Part shown: positions 34,555 through 38,943 of the stretch, piece after piece | Position numbering within the stretch: position 1 is the first letter of the stretch | How the letters are laid out: every line of letters begins with the position of its first letter | Source of the DNA: Gammaproteobacteria bacterium | GTDB lineage: Bacteria; Pseudomonadota; Gammaproteobacteria; Eutrophobiales; Eutrophobiaceae | Assembly: GCA_026710545.1 (NCBI GenBank) | Contig: JAPOQU010000075.1 | Location: forward strand, 1-38,943 | Direction of reading: 5' to 3' | DNA: 38,943 nt | Made by a program: the position numbers and the translations under genes | The notes under the pieces: model-generated | What the model was told of the DNA's origin: nothing | Databases searched by the model: none | What the model saw: the letters and a program-made list of their open reading frames with translations, nothing else

Positions 34555-34755
34555 CCGATTAACCGACAACCCAGAGTACCCCTGCCGGCTGATGCATCCC
34601 TGATCGGTACTACACGCACCATCCAAGTCAATTACTGCCGCATGCCGGCCTGCGATAACTTCGGGGTGCCGGCAAAGACCACTTCCGTGTTTGAGATTGA
34701 CGGCGTTGAGGATGTCACTATGCACCGGCGCACGCGCACGCGCACGAAATGCAAC
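34555..34755 (+). pseudogene. decayed zinc-ribbon protein fragment (possibly transposase-related)
   Basis: A frame open from 34555 encodes IQVNYCRMPACDNFGVPAKT at about 34609-34668, a Cys-x(4)-Cys-x-NFGVPA pattern seen at the N-termini of some zinc-ribbon insertion-element proteins. After about 34720 the frame runs into the GC-rich repeat and becomes low-complexity R-T-R-T. No second zinc half or catalytic domain follows, so this is at most a remnant. The family assignment is from memory of the motif and is weak. Confidence 0.35.
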
Positions 34756-34822
34756 ATGAGGCCTGGAGCATCCCCGACAGCGAGGTGTTCACCGGCGCAC
34801 GCGCACGCGCACGAAATGCAAC
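34723..34822. repeat. 33-bp direct repeat, period 67
   Basis: The 33 bases at 34723-34755 recur without mismatch at 34790-34822. Each copy contains a GCGCAC triplet run followed by GAAATGCAAC. The repeats lie in decayed intergenic DNA and interrupt the zinc-ribbon fragment. Confidence 0.85.
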
Positions 34823-34887
34823 TCGGCAAGGGTCAACCCCGTTTTATTCATGTGAACGTGCGGATCTGGTAAGGTACCCGTCCGATC

Positions 34888-34910
34888 AACAGGGTGAGCC
34901 CAACCCTGTT
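34888..34910 (+). other. stem-loop upstream of the decayed secretory gene
   Basis: AACAGGGT (34888-34895) pairs perfectly with ACCCTGTT (34903-34910) across a 7-base loop. It has no T-run. It could be a leader hairpin for the gene starting at 34948 or an operator. Confidence 0.35.
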
Positions 34911-34947
34911 CTTGCACAGGGCCACCGCACCTGAGAGGAATTTGACA

Positions 34948-35101
34948 GTGTACCAATCCGAGTCCGATTATTTCCGATCAATAGCCGCAACGCTCGCGCT
35001 GCTGCTCGTTGCCGCGCCCAGCGTCAGCGCAGGGGACACCTGTGGCCTACAAACCTGAGGGGAGTGCGTGCTGGCTGGAACTCGAAAACCATCCAAGGTA
35101 A
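34948..35101 (+). pseudogene. frameshifted 5' remnant of a secreted-protein gene
   Basis: GTG 34948 follows GAGAGGAA at a good distance. It begins a clear signal peptide (SIAATLALLLVAAPSVSAGD, residues 11-30), then runs to TGA at 35056 after 36 codons. Moving one base at about 35038-35039 continues sensibly as PVAYKPEGSACWLELENHPR until TAA at 35099-35101. This suggests a single-base loss in a gene for a secreted Cys-containing protein, whose remainder was lost where the polyvalent-protein frame begins. The parent family is not identified with certainty. Confidence 0.45.
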
Positions 35102-35123
35102 TTGTCTTTACCAGCAAATAATT

Positions 35124-37532
35124 ATGACCGGTATACCAACTAAGATCGTCACCTTCCGCGACAAACTCCGTCTATGGAGAACCCTCTTTATTCACCGCTG
35201 GCATGCTCCGCAGACAATCGGTGAACTCCATAGACGGCCAAGTGTCGGCATGCGCTTTGAGCATATCAATCACCGGGATTCCCTGACCCAGTATGTATGG
35301 CGCTACGGCGCATTCAGGGAAAAGGATGCGGGGACAGGGCGCCAGGATATGTCGGATAAGCCTTCCCGGGCAAACGGACTTCAAGCCATTATCAGGGAAC
35401 TGGAAAGTCAAGCGCCGGGATTGTTACCCCGCGCGATTGAATATGCAATATTCAAGTATGGCAACCCCGATCTATCCTCAGATACGGATTTAGTACATCA
35501 ACAGGCCAGACTACAGTTGGACGAACTGGCTTCTCAACATCCTGCTATTACCAGATTTGCCATAAAATTATACCGGTTGCACCGCAGGATGCTCCCTTTT
35601 TATCATCAGATGCGCTATCTCACAAAAGATGAAGCGACGAGATTTGCGGAAGGAAACATACCAATGCTGGTGCCACTCCGGCCTACTGACAGCCCGGAAA
35701 CCGAATTGCGAGCAGGAAAAGACCCCGTTTTCTTTACCGGTGACCCCGTCTCTGCACTTCAGGAAGCATTTTCCCAGAACATATACAATGCCTTGTGTTG
35801 GCGCGCGCGGTCAGAATTATTCGAGGTCATGGATACGGCAACAGGACAACAGGGGATGGAGTTTGCGGGCATTGTCAACGGACGGCGTCAACACTTTCTC
35901 GTCAGTGATGAGGCTCTGATAAGCACATTGAACAGCCTTAATGAAGCCGAGTTCCCCCGAATACTTCGTATTCTGGCTACGTTCAAGACGGCAGTATCGA
36001 CCATGATTACCGCCATGCCCATGTTCATCATCAAGAATTTCTTCCGCGATACCCTGGCCGGTTTTGTGGCGGGGCGCTACTGGCAGATGCCTTTTATCAG
36101 TACGCTCAAAGGGTCATTGTTCGCGGCCCGTGACGTAGTGACCGGACATGACGAAGCCATGCGGGATTACTTGCTCCAGGGCGGGTTTTATTCGGGGCTG
36201 GTTGAGTCAGAAGTGCGCGTGGATTCCAAAGTTCACGGGTTAACTGACGACTTGAAATTCCAGAAAGCAAAAAAACGGTTCAGGTACCTCGTCCACCTCT
36301 TTACCCGCCCCGCCTGGGTTACAGAGGCGGGCACGCGTATCCTTCAATATCAAAAGGCCCGCGCGGGCGGTGCAAGTGAATATGAGGCCATACGGGCGGC
36401 GCGTATGGTCTCATCGGATTTTGCCAACATCGGCGCATCCCGCAAGTGGCGTATGTACGTCCACACGGTTCCCTTCATGAACGCTGCCATACAAGGCTTT
36501 GACCAGATCTACCAGATATGTCGCCCGGAATACCGGGACAATCTGAAAAAACCCAGGTGGGGGGTTGACCGCAGAAAACATGTCGGAAAGACAGTTCGCG
36601 CCGGCGCCTGTCTGGCAGCAATGGCGTTCGGTGTCTGGCTCTGGAATACCGACAACCATACCCGGCTTGACCAGTACCTCGAGGAAACGGATTACGAGAA
36701 AGCCTCTTACATGACACTGTACGACGTTTACGGCGAAACTGACATACGCATTCCCGTCCCGTTCCAGATTGGCGCAGCCTTTATGAAAGTGCCAGAAATC
36801 AGTTTTGACCTGAGCACGGGTACGGAAACACTGGCCGGCCCCCGGTTCCTGTGGTCGTTGATACACGGCAACCTGGCCATCAGTTGGCTACCCTCCGTGG
36901 TGCAACCCTTCTGGGAAGTGATGACCAACACCAACTTCTTCGGCTCTCCTATCATTCCCGGTTACATGGCAAATTGGCCACCTGTGCGCCAGTTCTTCAG
37001 CCGGTCAACCCCGCGACCGATGATTGTCTTGGGCCGGTTGCTGGGAGTTTCTCCCCTGCACGCACAAACGTTTGTACGTGACTGGACCGGACATTTGGGC
37101 ACACTTGTTATCACCGGCCTGGATGAGTTGATGTGGGATTCCGAAGCCCATGGAGAGAAACCTTTCCCCAGGACATTCGGCCTGGCAACCGGCCTGGCCA
37201 GCATACAAGGGTATAAATACAAATCACGCAGCCGCTGGAGCGAGGAATTTTATGAAATGTCCAACTGGGCCGAAGGGTGGACCCGTGGAGGGTGGGCTGG
37301 CAAAGATCAACGTCCCAGAGAGGCGCGCGAAGTGTACCGTATTGCTAACAAGGCAAAACGCCGGCTGAGCAAGCTGAATAAACGGATAGACAGGATTCGC
37401 GAGCAAAAAGATTTGTCAAGAGCCGGGAAAGAAAAAAGAATTGTAGAAATATATTCGCAAAGGACTGAAATTTTTAAAAAGGCAGTGTCAAGAATGCGAG
37501 AGGCATATAATCGCTGGCAACGGGAGAATTGA
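35124..37532 (+). CDS. large polyvalent protein fragment, LPD38-like (phage/mobile element)
   Basis: A protein of about 800 residues resembling the LPD38 region of phage large polyvalent proteins: TFKTAVSTMITAMPMFIIKN, FFRDTLAGFVAG, a mixed helical core with RAARMVSSDFANIGASRKW, a hydrophobic stretch MAAMAFGVWLW-like near residue 500, VPFQIGAAF, and a basic coiled-coil C-terminus. Such domains normally sit at the end of multi-thousand-residue proteins delivered with phage DNA. No other domain or structural phage gene is in view. The start is uncertain: the frame opens at GTG 35064 without a spaced ribosome site, and I use ATG 35124; ATG 35250 is possible. The gene may be the C-terminal part of a broken polyvalent gene. 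Confidence 0.65.
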   Translation: MTGIPTKIVTFRDKLRLWRTLFIHRWHAPQTIGELHRRPSVGMRFEHINHRDSLTQYVWRYGAFREKDAGTGRQDMSDKPSRANGLQAIIRELESQAPGLLPRAIEYAIFKYGNPDLSSDTDLVHQQARLQLDELASQHPAITRFAIKLYRLHRRMLPFYHQMRYLTKDEATRFAEGNIPMLVPLRPTDSPETELRAGKDPVFFTGDPVSALQEAFSQNIYNALCWRARSELFEVMDTATGQQGMEFAGIVNGRRQHFLVSDEALISTLNSLNEAEFPRILRILATFKTAVSTMITAMPMFIIKNFFRDTLAGFVAGRYWQMPFISTLKGSLFAARDVVTGHDEAMRDYLLQGGFYSGLVESEVRVDSKVHGLTDDLKFQKAKKRFRYLVHLFTRPAWVTEAGTRILQYQKARAGGASEYEAIRAARMVSSDFANIGASRKWRMYVHTVPFMNAAIQGFDQIYQICRPEYRDNLKKPRWGVDRRKHVGKTVRAGACLAAMAFGVWLWNTDNHTRLDQYLEETDYEKASYMTLYDVYGETDIRIPVPFQIGAAFMKVPEISFDLSTGTETLAGPRFLWSLIHGNLAISWLPSVVQPFWEVMTNTNFFGSPIIPGYMANWPPVRQFFSRSTPRPMIVLGRLLGVSPLHAQTFVRDWTGHLGTLVITGLDELMWDSEAHGEKPFPRTFGLATGLASIQGYKYKSRSRWSEEFYEMSNWAEGWTRGGWAGKDQRPREAREVYRIANKAKRRLSKLNKRIDRIREQKDLSRAGKEKRIVEIYSQRTEIFKKAVSRMREAYNRWQREN

Positions 37533-37565
37533 ATGCGGACTTTTATAAAAACAGGAGTTGTGAAA

Positions 37566-37646
37566 ATGCGAGTTGAAGAGAGTACAATAGGTAATAATCA
37601 GGAAATCGATTCTCAAAATACGGAATATCCGGCCATGATTACGTAA
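37566..37646 (+). CDS. possible 26-residue peptide
   Basis: ATG 37566 preceded by AGGAG at a suitable distance opens 26 codons (MRVEESTIGNNQEIDSQNTE, then six more residues) and stops 6 bases before the membrane-protein gene. It resembles nothing I recognise. It may be a leader peptide or chance. Confidence 0.3.
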   Translation: MRVEESTIGNNQEIDSQNTEYPAMIT

Positions 37647-37652
37647 GCCTCT

Positions 37653-38294
37653 ATGCGCGGAGCGGTGTCAATGCCCCTATATACACCACATTTATTAAAG
37701 ATTCGTCTTGATGAGGAGGGAGTGCTCGCGGCATACCGCGCTGTTCTCCAAAAAGACCCCGGGGCACTTGAGCGCGCGCTGCTCCTTACTGAATTATGGG
37801 AAGACCTGCCCGAAAATTTGAGCATAGTCACTCTGGGCGGTATCGTATTCTTTCAGCCTGATATGATGATGGAATCGTGGTTATCGTTGATGTTGGTCGT
37901 TTTTGTGGCTAACGGTATCGCACAACAAATCAGGACGTTTTGCATTTTTTTGTTTCCTGTTGTCATGCCGACCCTGATTCCTTGGGCAAAATTGAAGCTT
38001 CGATATCTTGTGCCTGTAGCAGCATTGTCATATGTTTACTTTGTATTGGACGCAGGAATAGAAGTTACAGCTATTTTATTGGTGCTATTTCTGACAATCA
38101 AAATGATCTTCAGCCTGCCATGGATGATGCTTGGTCATCTTTATCAGGTTCGAGCAAGGCTGAGAATGGCATTATTAGGCAAGCCTACCCACCAAGAAGA
38201 TGCGTTCCAGATGGCATCGGATTTTGTTGCTGCTGGGATTGGTGCTGAAATCGACTGGGGTGAATATGAAAAGCAATTTCACCGTTCTCAGTGA
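37653..38294 (+). CDS. membrane protein upstream of the GrpE-Hsp70 pair (stops at an in-frame TGA)
   Basis: A 213-residue protein of unrecognised family. The N-terminal soluble part (about 1-60) contains DEEGVLAAYRAVLQKDPGALE. The following hydrophobic segments are at about 78-94, 97-113 and 118-160 (LRYLVPVAALSYVYFVL and VTAILLVLFLTIKMIF). A charged C-terminal cytoplasmic part follows (DFVAAGIGAEIDWGEYEKQF). The reading frame stops at TGA 38292-38294 but continues open for 41 more codons, to a TAA that overlaps the next start. The present stop may therefore be a mutation or a recoding site. ATG 37653 or 37671 could be the start. A role with the Hsp70 set downstream is inferred from coupling. 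Confidence 0.7.
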   Translation: MRGAVSMPLYTPHLLKIRLDEEGVLAAYRAVLQKDPGALERALLLTELWEDLPENLSIVTLGGIVFFQPDMMMESWLSLMLVVFVANGIAQQIRTFCIFLFPVVMPTLIPWAKLKLRYLVPVAALSYVYFVLDAGIEVTAILLVLFLTIKMIFSLPWMMLGHLYQVRARLRMALLGKPTHQEDAFQMASDFVAAGIGAEIDWGEYEKQFHRSQ

Positions 38295-38420
38295 TTTTAC
38301 CGAAATAATTGGAGCTACTTACGAGAGTTAAAAGATTACCCCTCGGATGAATTCTTGGACAATTTCGTAAATGCTGCCTATCAAGACTATGTTGTCTATA
38401 TCAAAACTGGAGATACTTAA
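38292..38420 (+). other. in-frame continuation of the membrane protein after TGA
   Basis: After the TGA at 38292 the same frame reads FYRNNWSYLRELKDYPSDEF and 21 further residues, ending in YVVYIKTGDT and TAA at 38418-38420. The composition is protein-like (aromatic and charged residues, no low complexity). The TAA shares its last A with the ATG of the GrpE-like gene (TAATG), the kind of junction seen between real coupled genes. This supports an original stop at 38420. Confidence 0.6.
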
Positions 38421-38929
38421 TGGAAGGCTGGATTATTTTGGGCTTGATTTCTTTTCTACTTTTTGCGGCCCATTCAGTACCCAGCGTTATCACTGTCGTG
38501 GAGAATTGGAAAGACGGGAGTTTGAAGATGAGTCTGGCGATGCGGGGGCACAAGATGACGAATAAACAAGATGGCACTAACGACCAGTTGGAGCAGTCCC
38601 TGATTGACGTGGCCGTAGAAAGCTGGCGATTTGCCCGCTTGTTTTCTCGTGTGGTCAACAAATTGGATGCTGGTGAAGCCGCTCGTTATGTTAACCAGCT
38701 CCGCTACTTCCAGAAAAAGATCGAAGAGAGCCTTGAGGCCAGTGGCTTGAAAATTGTGAATGTAGAAAGCCAGCCATTCGACCCAGGAATAGCTGCATCT
38801 GCACTCAACATCGGCGATTTCGGTCCTGATGATGAGTTGCTGGTTGATCAAATGGTGGAGCCTATCATCATGGGACCAGAGGGCTTGCGGAAGCAGGGCA
38901 CGGTAATGCTTAGGAAGGTGCATGCATGA
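38420..38929 (+). CDS. membrane-anchored GrpE-like nucleotide exchange factor
   Basis: A 169-residue protein. A single N-terminal membrane segment (about 3-25, WIILGLISFLLFAAHSVPSV) is followed by a charged helix region (about 50-105). The C-terminal beta-type domain, GLKIVNVESQPFDPGIAASA then DELLVDQMVEPIIMGPEGLR and GTVMLRKV, matches the GrpE head-domain order of a P-F-D-P stretch followed by the paired strands and a final V-x-V-like strand. GrpE releases ADP from Hsp70; the next gene starts like an Hsp70. The membrane anchor and short coiled region differ from housekeeping GrpE. Its TGA overlaps the Hsp70 ATG (ATGA). Confidence 0.7.
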   Translation: MEGWIILGLISFLLFAAHSVPSVITVVENWKDGSLKMSLAMRGHKMTNKQDGTNDQLEQSLIDVAVESWRFARLFSRVVNKLDAGEAARYVNQLRYFQKKIEESLEASGLKIVNVESQPFDPGIAASALNIGDFGPDDELLVDQMVEPIIMGPEGLRKQGTVMLRKVHA

Positions 38930-38943
38930 AATACGTCGGAATC
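38926..38943 (+). CDS. start of an Hsp70-like (DnaK/HscC-type) gene, cut by the window edge
   Basis: ATG 38926 overlaps the stop of the GrpE-like gene and encodes MKYVGI before the window ends. MKYVGI is a typical start of Hsp70 proteins, which continue with a D-x-G-T-x-N nucleotide-binding motif. Only six codons are visible; the call rests on these plus the GrpE-like gene directly in front. Confidence 0.5.

Noticed and set aside
34723..34822. CRISPR array
   Set aside because: There are only two 33-bp copies with one 34-bp interval, internal GCGCAC simple repeats and no cas genes.
38292..38294. Selenocysteine codon
   Set aside because: There is no hairpin of SECIS type directly after the TGA, and the family is not a redox protein; a mutation or read-through is more likely.
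1..38943. tRNA, rRNA, integrase or intact insertion sequence
   Set aside because: I found no cloverleaf-like sequence, rRNA stretch, integrase or full transposase gene; the only mobile-element traces are the weak zinc-ribbon fragment and the polyvalent protein.

Overview
The window looks like a chromosomal segment of a moderately GC-rich gammaproteobacterium, order not resolved. The evidence is family-level only: a ccoG-fixH pair for cbb3 oxidase assembly, dapE, a CoA-type Nudix hydrolase, isocitrate lyase next to clpS-clpA, RmuC and a YgiD-type dioxygenase. These housekeeping genes alternate with accessory DNA, mostly defence-type genes and mobile-element debris.

Layout. 1-2281 (+): a 71-bp tandem repeat, a small membrane protein, ccoG and fixH. 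2393-3514 (+): dapE. 3531-13225 (-): one tightly coupled six-gene operon, WYL/BrxR-like regulator - hsdR - hsdM - hsdS - AAA ATPase (DUF3696 type) - PLD-like protein, with a TTGACA promoter and dyad elements in front of it. 13418-15445 (-): Nudix hydrolase and isocitrate lyase. 15604-18213 (+): clpS-clpA. 18238-20662: a second defence-type patch, with a DUF262 stub, an AAA ATPase + DUF4276 pair, a truncated HEPN gene and an MNT nucleotidyltransferase. 20734-22080 (-): rmuC, whose last codons are a 9-bp minisatellite. 22203-24618 (+): a short SnoaL-like protein, a dioxygenase and an MFS transporter. 24639-28134 (-): a ribose-type ABC importer, divergent from a secreted nucleoside hydrolase at 28232-29290 (+). 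29406-34380 (+): ExbB, ExbD, ExbD, a membrane-anchored von Willebrand A protein and a large periplasmic helical-repeat protein. 34381-35101: debris (a promoter without an obvious gene, a zinc-ribbon fragment, direct repeats, a frameshifted secretory-protein start). 35124-37532 (+): a phage-type large polyvalent (LPD38-like) protein. 37653-38943 (+): a membrane protein with an in-frame TGA, a membrane-anchored GrpE-like protein and the first codons of an Hsp70-like protein.

How the genes work together. ccoG and fixH serve copper/haem oxidase maturation. ClpS hands N-degron substrates to ClpAP. The ABC importer and the secreted nucleoside hydrolase fit a scheme in which nucleosides are cleaved outside the cytoplasm and the sugar is imported. 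The long minus-strand operon fits a type I restriction system carrying an ATPase/PLD companion module under a WYL repressor. The ExbB/ExbD/VWA/TPR set looks like a proton-motive-force-driven envelope machine with a VWA protein in the place TonB or TolA would take. The right edge looks like a dedicated, membrane-tethered Hsp70/GrpE set. The least conventional assemblies are ExbBD-VWA-TPR, the WYL-RM-AAA-PLD operon, the AAA-DUF4276 cassette flanked by two gene stubs, and the membrane GrpE-Hsp70 cluster.
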